DNA of 12,859 nt from Nanobdellota archaeon (GCA_030704765.1 JAUYDD010000206.1:1-12859); one strand, 5' to 3'. Counted from the first letter of the stretch, positions 1-7,020 are shown. The notes: generated by a model not told the origin, from the sequence alone. Translations and numbers: made by a program.

Positions 1-158
1 TTATGAATTTACAATGTGTAATTCATAATTTTATAAATCCTCATCAAGAATTGATAGATAAAACTCCTGCTGAAATGGCTGAGATAATTTTGCCTCTTGG
101 AAGAAATAAGATATTAGGATTGGTAAGATATTTGGCTAAGAAGAGAAACGACGATTAG
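1..158 (+). CDS. DDE transposase, C-terminal end (partial at window edge)
   Basis: The reading frame is open from the left edge to TAG at 156-158 and gives about 51 residues. It contains NFINPHQELIDKTPAEMAEI followed by LPLGRNK. This resembles the C-terminal tail of IS6/IS240-like and related DDE transposases found in archaea (typically YNFIRPH-x-L-x-GKTPAE-x-AGI). The catalytic core lies outside the window, so I cannot say whether the element is intact or a remnant. The ATG at position 3 is internal to the match and is probably not the start. The family call rests only on this tail motif and is moderately sure; the exact IS family is not determined. Confidence 0.55.
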   Translation, partial: MNLQCVIHNFINPHQELIDKTPAEMAEIILPLGRNKILGLVRYLAKKRNDD

Positions 159-192
159 TATACAGTATCCTTCTATAATCAGATATAAAAAG

Positions 193-251
193 GTTATTTG
201 CTCGATAGCAAATGACATTGAAAAAGGTTAAGGAGCGATAATATCAACCTT
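193..251. other. Two stem-loops between transposase and gatB ends
   Basis: Positions 193-216 form a 10-bp stem (core ATTTGCT/AGCAAAT, one G-T wobble) with loop CGAT. AAGGTT at 224-229 can pair with AACCTT at 246-251, and the same AAAAAGGTTA string also occurs at 186-195. The region lies between the convergent 3' ends of the transposase and gatB. It could be the end of the IS or a 3'-end structure; no clear terminal inverted repeat can be identified from one side. Confidence 0.35.
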
Positions 252-254
252 ATT

Positions 255-1646
255 TTATTTCAATTCTTCCTCTAAAATGCTTTTAGCTATTTTGAAATCC
301 ACGCGCTTGTTTGTCTTTTGCATTATCTGGCCAACAAGATAATTAAAGGCTTTTTGCTCGCCATTCTTCAAATCATCAACAGATTTTTTATTCTCTTTAA
401 TCACTTCTTTTACAATCTTTTTTATTTCACCATAATCATCAATAGTCTTTGATTCTTCTGCATCTTTTATTGGAGAATATGAATTAGGTATGAATTTTCT
501 TAAAATATCTTTAGCTTTTAAAGGAGTTATTCTATTTTTATTCAATAGGTCCAAGAGTTCTATAATATTATTTGGATCTATTTTTACATCATCCATTGTC
601 TTTTTGTTGTAGTTCAATACAGAAAGCCATTCTACTGTTATCCATGGAAGTGCTATTTGAAGTGGAATCTTTTCAACAACTTTTTCAAATAACTCCACAA
701 TCTCAAGATTTTTTGTCAATACTTCAGCATCAATCTTATTTATCTTGAATTTTTTTATTAATTTATCTAGTTTTTGCATTGGAGATTCTGGAAGGGATTT
801 TTTTAGTTCTTCTATATACAATCTTGAAATCTTGATTCCTGGAAGGTCTGGATCAGGAATAAAACGATAATCAGCTGCTTGTTCCTTTGTTCTCATTAAT
901 TCTGTCTTATTTTTTTCACTGTTCCAGCGTCTTGTCTCTTGTGTTTGAAGATTTTCTTTTTTATGGCGTTCTACTTCTGATATTATTGCTTTAACTATTT
1001 CTGTTATAGAGTTGACATTTTTTATCTCTGTTCTTTTAGTTTTGTTCTTTATACTCACATTTACATCTGCTTTAATACCTGCATCTTTATTTAGTGCTTT
1101 TATATAAGAAAGAGTGAGTACTAATTGCCTTAGCCATACTTCAACTTGTTTTTCATTTTTAAAATCAGGTTCTGTTACAATTTCAACTAAAGGTGCACCT
1201 GCTCTGTTATAATCAATTTGGCCTGTTTCTGGATTCCATGCAGCAGGATCTTCTTCTAAATGAACTTCTGTTATGCCTATATCAAGAAATTTTCCATTTT
1301 CAGCAACTGGAATTGAATAAGCTCCTGAAATAGTCTTTTGATAACCTGTTGGCATATCAGACCAATCATAATGTTTTCTTTGAAAAATAAGAGGTTTTTT
1401 ATCTTCTATTAGATTAAGTTTGCAATTCAGCATCAATCCAATCTCTATTATCTTCTTTATAGCTTCTTTATTTGGAAGCATAGGTTTAGAACCCGGCTGT
1501 CCAGTGCATATTGGACAGATATTCGTATTAGGTTTTATTATTTTCATGTCATGAAAGTTTTTACATTCACAAAACAATTTTTCACCTGTCTCTATATAGC
1601 CGTGTATTTCAAGGCCTATCATTACATCACTATTTGTTTTTTCCAT
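255..1646 (-). CDS. gatB: Aspartyl/glutamyl-tRNA amidotransferase subunit B (GatB)
   Basis: GatB binds misacylated tRNA and, with GatA (amidase) and GatC, converts Asp-tRNA(Asn) or Glu-tRNA(Gln) to the amide form in the cytoplasm. Visible family features are GLEIH at residues 11-15, the zinc-site cysteines C26-x-C28 and C44-x-x-C47 (CPIC), QRKHYDWSDMPTGYQ, the HLEEDPA segment, DYNRAGAPLVEIVTEPD, a DVNVSI strand, and the RRWN...YRFIPDPDLPGI segment. The C-terminal part (about 290 onward) is the helical tail/YqeY-like region that binds the tRNA elbow. Length 463 is normal for the family. gatA and gatC are not in this window. A TATA-like box lies 24 bases upstream of the ATG, suggesting a leaderless mRNA, so this start is well supported. 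Archaea that use GatDE for Gln-tRNA usually use GatCAB for Asn-tRNA, so the Asp-tRNA(Asn) role is more likely; this is inference. Confidence 0.95.
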   Translation of the reverse strand: MEKTNSDVMIGLEIHGYIETGEKLFCECKNFHDMKIIKPNTNICPICTGQPGSKPMLPNKEAIKKIIEIGLMLNCKLNLIEDKKPLIFQRKHYDWSDMPTGYQKTISGAYSIPVAENGKFLDIGITEVHLEEDPAAWNPETGQIDYNRAGAPLVEIVTEPDFKNEKQVEVWLRQLVLTLSYIKALNKDAGIKADVNVSIKNKTKRTEIKNVNSITEIVKAIISEVERHKKENLQTQETRRWNSEKNKTELMRTKEQAADYRFIPDPDLPGIKISRLYIEELKKSLPESPMQKLDKLIKKFKINKIDAEVLTKNLEIVELFEKVVEKIPLQIALPWITVEWLSVLNYNKKTMDDVKIDPNNIIELLDLLNKNRITPLKAKDILRKFIPNSYSPIKDAEESKTIDDYGEIKKIVKEVIKENKKSVDDLKNGEQKAFNYLVGQIMQKTNKRVDFKIAKSILEEELK

Positions 1647-1665
1647 TATTTAAATATCAATTCCT

Positions 1666-1674
1666 TATTTAATA
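1666..1674 (-). promoter_or_regulatory. TATA box of gatB
   Basis: On the minus strand this reads TATTAAATA and is centred about 24 bases before the gatB ATG. The following AAGGAAT is shared with the divergent promoter at 1755-1762. Confidence 0.5.
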
Positions 1675-1754
1675 ATCTTATTGTCTAAAAAATAAGTTGG
1701 TTATTATCATCAATAATATATAATGCAATACAGATTATTAATATCCCAATAATC

Positions 1755-1762
1755 TTTAAATA
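1755..1762 (+). promoter_or_regulatory. TATA box of the 1783 gene
   Basis: TTTAAATA starts 28 bases before the ATG at 1783, the spacing expected for a leaderless archaeal transcript. Confidence 0.55.
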
Positions 1763-1782
1763 AGGAATATTTTAATAAATAA

Positions 1783-2214
1783 ATGGAAAAAGAGGCAGAA
1801 ATCCAAGAGATAAAAGAAAAACTTCTCGAATTGACGAGACAAGTCGAGAGATTAGAGAAGAGTTCTAAGAAAAATATCAAATCTGAAACAAAAAAAGAAA
1901 AACATAATGTTAATGAAGATAAGAAGAAGTATATTAGGCTATTGATTATTTTAATCATAATACTTTTTTTAGTGGATATCATATCAGTACTTGCTTATTA
2001 TAAACCTGATTTTTCTAAATTAATTCCTAAAATAAATTCTTCAAATTCAAGAAATGATAATGGAGTCTCTAAATGCAATGATGGAACTATTGAAGGAGAA
2101 TGTTCAAAAGTACAACCTTATTATTGTTATGAAAGAGAATTATTGAAAAAAGCAGCTACATGCGGATGCTCTAAAGGTTATAAAATCGCATTCCAGGATT
2201 GTAAAAAGATTTAA
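1783..2214 (+). CDS. Membrane-anchored Cys-rich protein, function unknown
   Basis: The 143-residue protein has three parts. Residues 1-30 are a charged heptad-like helix (coiled coil). Residues 51-72 are one strong transmembrane segment preceded by KKKY. The C-terminal domain, probably outside the cell, carries six cysteines (98, 107, 115, 127, 129, 140) in the pattern C-NDGT-x2-GEC ... YYC ... CGC ... C. I recognise this C-NDGT-GEC...CGC style from small DPANN surface proteins but know no function. Six cysteines suggest disulfides or a metal site. Basic residues before the membrane segment favour a cytoplasmic N-terminus. The start is supported by the TATA box 28 bases upstream. The gene is divergent from gatB. 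Confidence 0.75.
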   Translation: MEKEAEIQEIKEKLLELTRQVERLEKSSKKNIKSETKKEKHNVNEDKKKYIRLLIILIIILFLVDIISVLAYYKPDFSKLIPKINSSNSRNDNGVSKCNDGTIEGECSKVQPYYCYERELLKKAATCGCSKGYKIAFQDCKKI

Positions 2215-2250
2215 GAGTACTGCAATTTAAGGCATTATACTATCAGTAAT

Positions 2251-2265
2251 TCATATAATATTTAT
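2251..2265 (+). promoter_or_regulatory. TATA region of the dehydratase gene
   Basis: TCATATAATATTTATA gives one or two overlapping TATA boxes. Transcription would begin near 2280-2286, leaving a short leader that holds the Shine-Dalgarno sequence. Confidence 0.4.
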
Positions 2266-2287
2266 AGTTCTATATCTTAATATTATT

Positions 2288-2294
2288 AGGAGGT
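2288..2294 (+). promoter_or_regulatory. Strong Shine-Dalgarno (AGGAGGT) fixing the start at 2300
   Basis: AGGAGGT ends 5 bases before the ATG. It stands out because many other genes here appear leaderless and lack such a site. Confidence 0.75.
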
Positions 2295-2299
2295 AAAAA

Positions 2300-2602
2300 A
2301 TGAGAGAAGATATACATGTTTTAAATAAAAAGGAAATAAAAGAAAAATTAAAAAACATAGTGGGATGGAAATATAAAGATAATAAGATATCTAAAGAACT
2401 TAAGTTCAAAGATTTTTTAGAAGCTCTTGGTTTTATAGATGATTTGAAAGATTTTTTTGAAAAAAATGATCATCATCCTGATATACATATTTTTTACAAT
2501 AAAGTATTGTTTGAATTAACAAGATGGGATGTTGGTGGAAAAGTTACTGATATGGATTTTATAACAGCAAAAGAAATTGAAAAAAGATATTTAAGAAGAT
2601 AG
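2300..2602 (+). CDS. Pterin-4a-carbinolamine dehydratase family protein
   Basis: This family dehydrates 4a-hydroxytetrahydrobiopterin; prokaryotic members also act in molybdopterin-linked or other pterin contexts. The protein is 100 residues, the usual size. The signature is visible: E54-x3-H58-H59-P60, aromatic Y66, W76, and D86, followed by FITAKEIEKRY, matching the common DF-LA-KID tail. HHPDIHIFYNKV is highly typical. The third active-site position, often His (as in THD-GG), is Trp here (RWD-GG at 75-80), a substitution the family signature allows but which may alter activity. A strong Shine-Dalgarno sets the start. No pterin biosynthesis gene is nearby, so the physiological substrate is unclear. 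Confidence 0.9.
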   Translation: MREDIHVLNKKEIKEKLKNIVGWKYKDNKISKELKFKDFLEALGFIDDLKDFFEKNDHHPDIHIFYNKVLFELTRWDVGGKVTDMDFITAKEIEKRYLRR

Positions 2603-2633
2603 TTATTTTTATTAATTCTGCTAAGAGAAGTTT

Positions 2634-2641
2634 TTTATATA
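2634..2641 (+). promoter_or_regulatory. TATA box of gatD
   Basis: TTTATATA begins 27 bases before the gatD ATG, giving a leaderless mRNA and confirming ATG 2661. Confidence 0.55.
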
Positions 2642-2660
2642 GCATATTACTTCTCTATTT

Positions 2661-3959
2661 ATGCCAATAAAAAAACCTAAAAAAATTCATCCTGAACCTG
2701 GTGATAAAGTAGAAGTAGTCATGGCTAATAAAAAAGAGACTGGAATATTAATTGAAAGCCATGAAAAAGGTATTTTATTATTAAAGCTAGCTAATGGATA
2801 TAATATAGGGATAAACAAAGAAGATATAATTGAAGTTAAGATATTGGAAAAATCACAAAAAGATGAAGCAAAAGAAGATTTTAAATCCTCAGGACAAAAA
2901 CCTTTAATAGATATTATTATAACAGGAGGGACTATATCTAGCAAGCTTGATCCTAAGACAGGTGGTGTTAAAAGCTTGATAGAACCTTCTGAATTTTTTA
3001 AAACCTATCCTGAGATATTTAATATTGCTGATATCAGGATAATATCGCCTTTTATGAAATTTTCTGAAAACATGACTCCTGATGACTGGATAAGGATAGC
3101 AAGGCTAGTTGCAAAAAGCTTAAAAGACAAGAATGTAAAAGGAGTGGTATTGACGCATGGAACAGACACTTTGCATTATACTAGTGCTGCATTATCATTT
3201 ATGCTTGGAAAATTAAATAAACCAGTTATATTGACATATTCGCAAAGAAGCTCTGATAGAGGAAGCAGTGATTCTAGGATGAATCTTATCTGCAGCAGTT
3301 ATGCTGCATTATCTGATATTGCTGAAGTTATGCTTGTTGGACATGCAAGTTCAAATGATGATTATTGCTATGCGCTTTTAGGAACCAAAGTTCGGAAAAT
3401 GCATACTTCAAGAAGGGATGCTTTTAGGCCTATTAATACAAAACCAATAGCTAAAATCTGGGCTGATGGAAAAATAGATATTATCTCTGAATATAACAAA
3501 AGAGAAAAAAGAGAAGTCAATCTAGATAATGTCTTTGATAAAAGGGTAGCTTTAATAAAATTCTATCCTGGACAAGATCCAAATATATTGAATTATTATT
3601 TAAAAAAAGGTTGCAAAGCTGTAGTCATTGAAATGACTGGACTTGGCCATGTTTCAACAGAAGGAAAAAATAATTTCTTGCCTATTCTGAAAAATGTAAT
3701 CAAGAAAGGAATGATGGTATATGCTGTTTCCCAGACTATTTATGGAAGACTTGACCCTTATGTATATGAATCTGCAAGAAAGATTCTTGATTCCGGAGTT
3801 GTTTATCTAGAAGATATCCTGGCTGAAACAGCTTATGTTAAACTTGGATGGGTTATTGCACATAAGGAATGGAGAGGAACTGTTGCAACACCTGTTAAAA
3901 TGCTTGAGAATGTAGCTGGAGAATTCAATAAAAGATTAGATGAGGGGTTTATTAATTGA
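2661..3959 (+). CDS. gatD: Glu-tRNA(Gln) amidotransferase subunit D (GatD)
   Basis: GatD is the archaeal asparaginase-like subunit that releases ammonia from Asn or Gln for the GatE active site, making Gln-tRNA(Gln). Residues 1-65 are the small N-terminal beta-barrel domain (PGDKVEVV..., ETGILIES...). From about 82 onward comes the L-asparaginase-type domain. TGGT at 88-91 holds the probable nucleophile T91, THGTDT at 165-170 holds the second catalytic Thr-Asp pair (T168/D169), and K246 in RKMHTSRRDAF is the likely catalytic lysine. YSQRSSDRGSSDSRMNL is also typical GatD. Length 432 matches the family (about 430). The gene ends 2 bases from the stop of the convergent gene at 3962. Its partner gatE is about 6.4 kb away. 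Confidence 0.96.
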   Translation: MPIKKPKKIHPEPGDKVEVVMANKKETGILIESHEKGILLLKLANGYNIGINKEDIIEVKILEKSQKDEAKEDFKSSGQKPLIDIIITGGTISSKLDPKTGGVKSLIEPSEFFKTYPEIFNIADIRIISPFMKFSENMTPDDWIRIARLVAKSLKDKNVKGVVLTHGTDTLHYTSAALSFMLGKLNKPVILTYSQRSSDRGSSDSRMNLICSSYAALSDIAEVMLVGHASSNDDYCYALLGTKVRKMHTSRRDAFRPINTKPIAKIWADGKIDIISEYNKREKREVNLDNVFDKRVALIKFYPGQDPNILNYYLKKGCKAVVIEMTGLGHVSTEGKNNFLPILKNVIKKGMMVYAVSQTIYGRLDPYVYESARKILDSGVVYLEDILAETAYVKLGWVIAHKEWRGTVATPVKMLENVAGEFNKRLDEGFIN

Positions 3960-3961
3960 AA

Positions 3962-4369
3962 TTATCTTCTCATTACAATTAATTTTGCCAAATCTTTATA
4001 ACCTTCACGACCACAACACATAACAGTCACATTTGATTGATTACATTCTTCTATTGTGTAACTTGTAGTTTTAGGATTAATTGTTCCATGATAAAGATCT
4101 GGTTTTGAGTGTGATGCTTGAACATAAACTTCTCTTTTATTATATTCAAAACATAATCCAAAAATACTACTACTTTCATTAGGTTTATTAAAATTAATTA
4201 CAACTTCTACATCTGTTCTTTTTTCTAAGCTATCTAAAGAAATCTTTCTTGTTTTTTTTCCTTCAAATCCTTCATGGACAGTCACTCTTTTACAAGTTTT
4301 AGCAGGAGAATGCTTTGCTGTTTTTATATTTCTTTGTTCATAAATAGGTTTTTTTCTTGTTTTTACCAT
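3962..4369 (-). CDS. Hypothetical protein, basic N-terminus
   Basis: I do not recognise this 135-residue protein. Residues 1-45 are very basic (many K/R, e.g. KTRKKP, GKKTRK), suggesting an extended nucleic-acid-contacting arm. The rest reads like a small alternating beta-sheet domain (VEVVINF, SIFGLCFEY, REVYVQAS) ending in VTVMCCGREGYKDLAKLIVMRR. The C-terminal CCGREG turn and helix are the most distinctive part. There is no signal peptide or membrane segment. A TATA box at 4391-4399 is centred 26 bases before the ATG, supporting a real leaderless gene with this start. It converges on gatD with a 2-base gap. Confidence 0.6.
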   Translation of the reverse strand: MVKTRKKPIYEQRNIKTAKHSPAKTCKRVTVHEGFEGKKTRKISLDSLEKRTDVEVVINFNKPNESSSIFGLCFEYNKREVYVQASHSKPDLYHGTINPKTTSYTIEECNQSNVTVMCCGREGYKDLAKLIVMRR

Positions 4370-4390
4370 TAAAATAATATTTGTTTTTTA

Positions 4391-4399
4391 GTTTTTAAA
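4391..4399 (-). promoter_or_regulatory. TATA box of the 3962-4369 gene
   Basis: On the minus strand this reads TTTAAAAAC, centred 26 bases upstream of the ATG. Confidence 0.5.
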
Positions 4400-4418
4400 T
4401 TTATGTGTAATAAGGAAT

Positions 4419-4889
4419 TCAAGCAAAAACCTGATGAAAATTAACAATTTTTCCTTTTTCTCTTATTGGAACTAATATTCCTCTAATTGTTTCATAACCT
4501 AATTCTAATCTTCTTTCAATCTTTCTAGCTTCTAACATTCCTCTCAAGTAATTTATATCTACTTCTCCAGCATCTATCCTATCAAGAATATCTACTATTT
4601 CTTTATTATATACTTTAAATATAAAACCTATATTATTTGGTGATGCAAATTCTCCATAAACCATAGGAAAACTTGGTTTATCCACATTCAAACATAAAGC
4701 TATATCATGATAATATTTTCTTAAAGGTTTATGATTTGTTACAAGAAGTGCTGGTTCACCTTCAATTCTTTGTATTACTTCTTTAAGAATTCTTCTTTTA
4801 TCTATACGTCCTGTTAATCTCAAATCTATTGATAAAGGTTTATTAGATTCTAGTTCAGGCTTTAGCTTATATTCCAATACTGTTGACAT
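4419..4889 (-). CDS. Hypothetical cytosolic protein
   Basis: I do not recognise this protein. The frame is open back to a TTG at 4967, but the first 26 residues of that version read like translated AT-rich intergenic DNA. ATG 4889 has a TATA-like TTTAATAAT about 24 bases upstream, matching the leaderless pattern of the neighbours, so I choose 156 residues beginning MSTVLEYKLKP. The protein is mixed alpha/beta with no membrane segment. It includes GEPALLVTNHKPLRKYYHDIALCLNV and a charged helix GMLEARKIERRLELGYETIRG. Nothing identifies a catalytic motif. ATG 4958 is the alternative start. Confidence 0.6.
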   Translation of the reverse strand: MSTVLEYKLKPELESNKPLSIDLRLTGRIDKRRILKEVIQRIEGEPALLVTNHKPLRKYYHDIALCLNVDKPSFPMVYGEFASPNNIGFIFKVYNKEIVDILDRIDAGEVDINYLRGMLEARKIERRLELGYETIRGILVPIREKGKIVNFHQVFA

Positions 4890-4907
4890 TATTATTAAAT
4901 ATTTTAT

Positions 4908-4916
4908 ATTATTAAA
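4908..4916 (-). promoter_or_regulatory. Probable TATA box of the 4419-4889 gene
   Basis: On the minus strand this reads TTTAATAAT, centred about 24 bases before ATG 4889. The surrounding DNA is so AT-rich that a neighbouring TATAAAA at about 4902-4908 could serve instead. Confidence 0.35.
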
Positions 4917-5043
4917 TAAATAATTTAAGTTTTTAAATAAATGTGTTCTTGATGTCATAAAACACAAAAGTTTTTTATATTGAGTTGTATTATATTTCAG
5001 ATGGAAAAAATCCTATTGTGCTTGGATTTTTACCTGATTAAAA

Positions 5044-5052
5044 ATTTAAATA
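5044..5052 (+). promoter_or_regulatory. TATA box of the 5074 gene
   Basis: ATTTAAATA is centred 26 bases before the ATG. Confidence 0.5.
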
Positions 5053-5073
5053 AATGTAAACAAAATTTTTGAC

Positions 5074-5475
5074 ATGGAAAAGAAATATATCTGGTTGATT
5101 TTGGGAATTATTATAATTTTAGGGATAATTCTTGTTTTTAGAGGCTTTAATGGAGGAGAAGATAATTGGATTAAGGATAATAAAGGATTATGGATAAAGC
5201 ATGGAAATCCAAAAAATACTCCTGAAAAAGTGAAAATACAGCAAGATGCCCTAAATTGTGCTAATAGTTTGTATAATAATGCTAAAAATACTGGAATGGA
5301 GTTCAATTCCCAGTGCTTAGGAACATGCAAAGATTATTCAATTGATATTGTGCATGTACCTAAAAATTCTGAAGATAATCTTGCTGAGAACCAATGCAGT
5401 GATTTTAGAGATAGAATAACAAAATATTTTATTGAACTAGATAAAGATGGGAATGTTGTTAGGGTTGTGGATTAA
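5074..5475 (+). CDS. Small membrane-anchored protein with four cysteines
   Basis: The 133-residue protein begins MEKKY and has one hydrophobic helix at residues 6-22. It then has an extracytoplasmic domain with DNWIKDNKGLWIKHGNP (31-46), a helix with C62, the CLGTC motif (81-85), DIVHVP (91-96), ENQC (105-108) and a final strand FIELDKDGNVVRV. Four cysteines (62, 81, 85, 108) could form two disulfides. I recognise this as a recurrent type of small anchored protein in DPANN archaea, without a known role. The helix could be an uncleaved anchor or a signal peptide; no lipobox cysteine is present. The leaderless promoter supports the start. Confidence 0.75.
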   Translation: MEKKYIWLILGIIIILGIILVFRGFNGGEDNWIKDNKGLWIKHGNPKNTPEKVKIQQDALNCANSLYNNAKNTGMEFNSQCLGTCKDYSIDIVHVPKNSEDNLAENQCSDFRDRITKYFIELDKDGNVVRVVD

Positions 5476-5619
5476 AGAGGATTGAGATAGGGTTCATAAT
5501 TGTTACATAAACAGAATAACTAACGAGATTATTGGTTCATTGCTCTGGCAGGAAGTTGGACTAAATGGTTGAGTGCTTAAGAAGGAGAGCTGAACTAAGA
5601 TCAGTTTTAAAAAGAAGTT

Positions 5620-6369
5620 TTATTTTTTTACCAATCTTTTTTTTATCTCTTTTTTTGAGGCTTTTTTTGCGATACTCCATAAATAATTAAAAGTAGCGAG
5701 ATTGCCCTTCGCAATTTCTTCATTTTCTATAAGAACTGCATAGTATGGTTCAGTCCAAACAAATATAACTGTTTTCTTGCCAGATACCATTATGGAGGTT
5801 GATGAAAGCAATTCATCTGGAACAAATCTTAATTCCTCTCTTTTTCCCAAAATTAAATAATCTTTTTTCCTTGCTAATATCTTTCCATGAGATTTGATGT
5901 TCTCTGCTTCTTGTACTATTTTTATTGTTTCGTTCTCAAACCTTGTGCATGCTTCAGACATTCCACCCATACAATAGTACCTAGAATCATTGGATATAAC
6001 TAGTTTTAACATTGCATATATTCCTTTTCTTCCGCGATATACCTCAACTTTTGTTTCTTGCTTTTCTAAAAGTTGCTTTGCTTTTAATTCAGGTAAGGCC
6101 CTTTTTAGCAATTCTTCTTTTTCTCTTAAGTTTTTTAAAAAGATTATAGGATCTGCAGCTAAGAAAAACCTTACTTTTTCTTTTATAATATAAGAGGCAA
6201 AACCTTTTTCAATTAATTTATTAGTTAATTGATACATTAGGGTTCTATCTAATGAAGTTAATTCGGAGAGTTTTGTAGCAGTAGTTTCTCCTTCTTGGAG
6301 AAGAGCAAGGTACACTTTTGCCTCTTTTTCTTCTAGCCCCATATTTTGAAGAATTTTTTGCAAATCCAT
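5620..6369 (-). CDS. TrmB-family transcriptional regulator
   Basis: Residues 1-75 are a TrmB-type winged helix-turn-helix: GLEEKEAKVYLALLQEGETTATKLSELTSLDRTLMYQLTNKLIEKGFA, then the wing and FFLAADP. A helical/coiled-coil linker (about 80-108, LREKEELLKRALPELK) is the usual TrmB dimerisation element. The C-terminal 140 residues (YRGRKGIYAMLKLV..., LRFVPDELL..., KTVIFVWTEPYYAVLIEN) match the shorter regulators that lack the large sugar-binding domain of Pyrococcus TrmB. It is divergent from the EF-hand gene at 6442, and a near-perfect palindrome (6388-6408) overlaps its own TATA box, which suggests autoregulation and control of the neighbour. The effector is unknown. Confidence 0.88.
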   Translation of the reverse strand: MDLQKILQNMGLEEKEAKVYLALLQEGETTATKLSELTSLDRTLMYQLTNKLIEKGFASYIIKEKVRFFLAADPIIFLKNLREKEELLKRALPELKAKQLLEKQETKVEVYRGRKGIYAMLKLVISNDSRYYCMGGMSEACTRFENETIKIVQEAENIKSHGKILARKKDYLILGKREELRFVPDELLSSTSIMVSGKKTVIFVWTEPYYAVLIENEEIAKGNLATFNYLWSIAKKASKKEIKKRLVKK

Positions 6370-6387
6370 TTTTTCTGACCACTTATT

Positions 6388-6408
6388 TGTTGTTATTAAA
6401 TCACAACA
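6388..6408. promoter_or_regulatory. Palindromic operator between TrmB regulator and EF-hand gene
   Basis: A 21-base palindrome of the form TGTTGT-N9-ACAACA, in which the inner ATT/AAT also pairs. Only one of ten base pairs (6394/6402) is mismatched, and the centre is A6398. It covers the probable TATA element of the regulator (minus-strand GATTTAATAAC, 6393-6403) and abuts the TATA box of the divergent gene (6411-6420). That is the position expected for an operator controlling both genes. Confidence 0.65.
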
Positions 6409-6410
6409 TA

Positions 6411-6420
6411 TATTTAAATA
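6411..6420 (+). promoter_or_regulatory. TATA box of the EF-hand gene
   Basis: TATTTAAATA is centred 26 bases before ATG 6442, inside the longer self-complementary ATATATTTAAATATAT. Confidence 0.55.
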
Positions 6421-6441
6421 TATAGATATTTAGTTATCACT

Positions 6442-6828
6442 ATGAAAAAACAACAATTAAACCTCGAAAGAATAAATGGAGATACTAGCAAGATAAAAAA
6501 TCTAGGAATGATAGTTGCTGCTATAGGTAAATTTGCATTTAAAGACATGAGATCTAAACCCATTAAAACTGCTTTAATGGCATTAGTGATTGGAGGATTA
6601 GGATCTTTATCCTATCATGGTATGAAAGAAGGAGCTGTAGAAAGACAAGCCCAAAATCAGTTATATATCCAAACAGATACAAACAGAGATGGGTCTATAA
6701 CACCAGACGAAGTATCTGCAGTTTACAAAGAGCTTAGACTCAACTATAATGCCTTTAATCCCAAACCACTTACTTTGGATCAAATAAGAACATATCTAGA
6801 TAAGCATACCAACAGAATAAATCAATAA
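6442..6828 (+). CDS. Small membrane protein with one EF-hand
   Basis: The 128-residue protein has a basic amphipathic N-terminus, one hydrophobic segment at about 42-58 (TALMALVIGGLGSLSYHG), and after it a canonical 12-residue EF-hand loop DTNRDGSITPDE at 79-90. The calcium ligands at loop positions 1, 3, 5, 7, 9 and 12 are D79, N81, D83, S85, T87 and E90, and the flanking helices (QNQLYIQT and VSAVYKELRL) fit. A second loop is absent, so calcium binding may need a dimer. Positive charges before the membrane segment favour an outside EF-hand. It has its own leaderless promoter and shares the palindrome with the divergent TrmB regulator, which probably controls it. The overall family is unknown to me. 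Confidence 0.75.
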   Translation: MKKQQLNLERINGDTSKIKNLGMIVAAIGKFAFKDMRSKPIKTALMALVIGGLGSLSYHGMKEGAVERQAQNQLYIQTDTNRDGSITPDEVSAVYKELRLNYNAFNPKPLTLDQIRTYLDKHTNRINQ

Positions 6829-7003
6829 ACTATCTATTTTTTAATTTATCTTGCATGATTGCTTTTCTATCGTGAGGAAAACGTCGTTAAGTTAATTCTT
6901 AGATTAACTAATCGTGGGAGTTTGTTACTAATGCCCCTAAGTTAAGATTTCTTTAACTTTACTTCAAATATTTACTTAAAGTAAAATATTAAAAAGGGAT
7001 AGA
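6829..7003. other. Intergenic region with several hairpins upstream of the AbiE operon
   Basis: No gene is seen here. Three foldable elements are present. 6890-6909 has arms AGTTAAT/ATTAACT. 6939-6959 has arms AAGTTAA/TTAACTT. 6967-6990 has AATATTTACTT paired with AAGTA-A-AATATT, including the perfect 15-base TTTACTT-A-AAGTAAA. The last lies just upstream of the AbiE TATA box and could be a second regulator site. The first two share the GTTAA motif. The region is AT-rich, so some pairing may be chance. Confidence 0.35.
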
Positions 7004-7013
7004 TTTATATATA
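7004..7013 (+). promoter_or_regulatory. TATA box of the AbiE operon
   Basis: TTTATATATA predicts transcription from about 7034, within the palindrome at 7021-7037, giving a roughly 30-base leader with a GGAG site at 7057-7060 five bases before the ATG. Confidence 0.5.
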
Positions 7014-7020
7014 TCAAAAG

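Noticed and set aside
1710..1982. Minus-strand ORF opposite the 1783 gene
   Set aside because: A Phe/Ser/Leu-rich shadow of the Lys/Glu-rich coiled-coil gene, with no promoter or family features.
4890..4967. N-terminal extension of the 4419-4889 gene starting at TTG 4967
   Set aside because: The start is TTG, the residues look like translated AT-rich spacer, and a TATA box fits ATG 4889 better.
5476..5619. Possible small RNA in the gap before the TrmB regulator gene
   Set aside because: Only a weak short pairing (CTGA/TCAG) is seen; no C/D box, tRNA or clear promoter.
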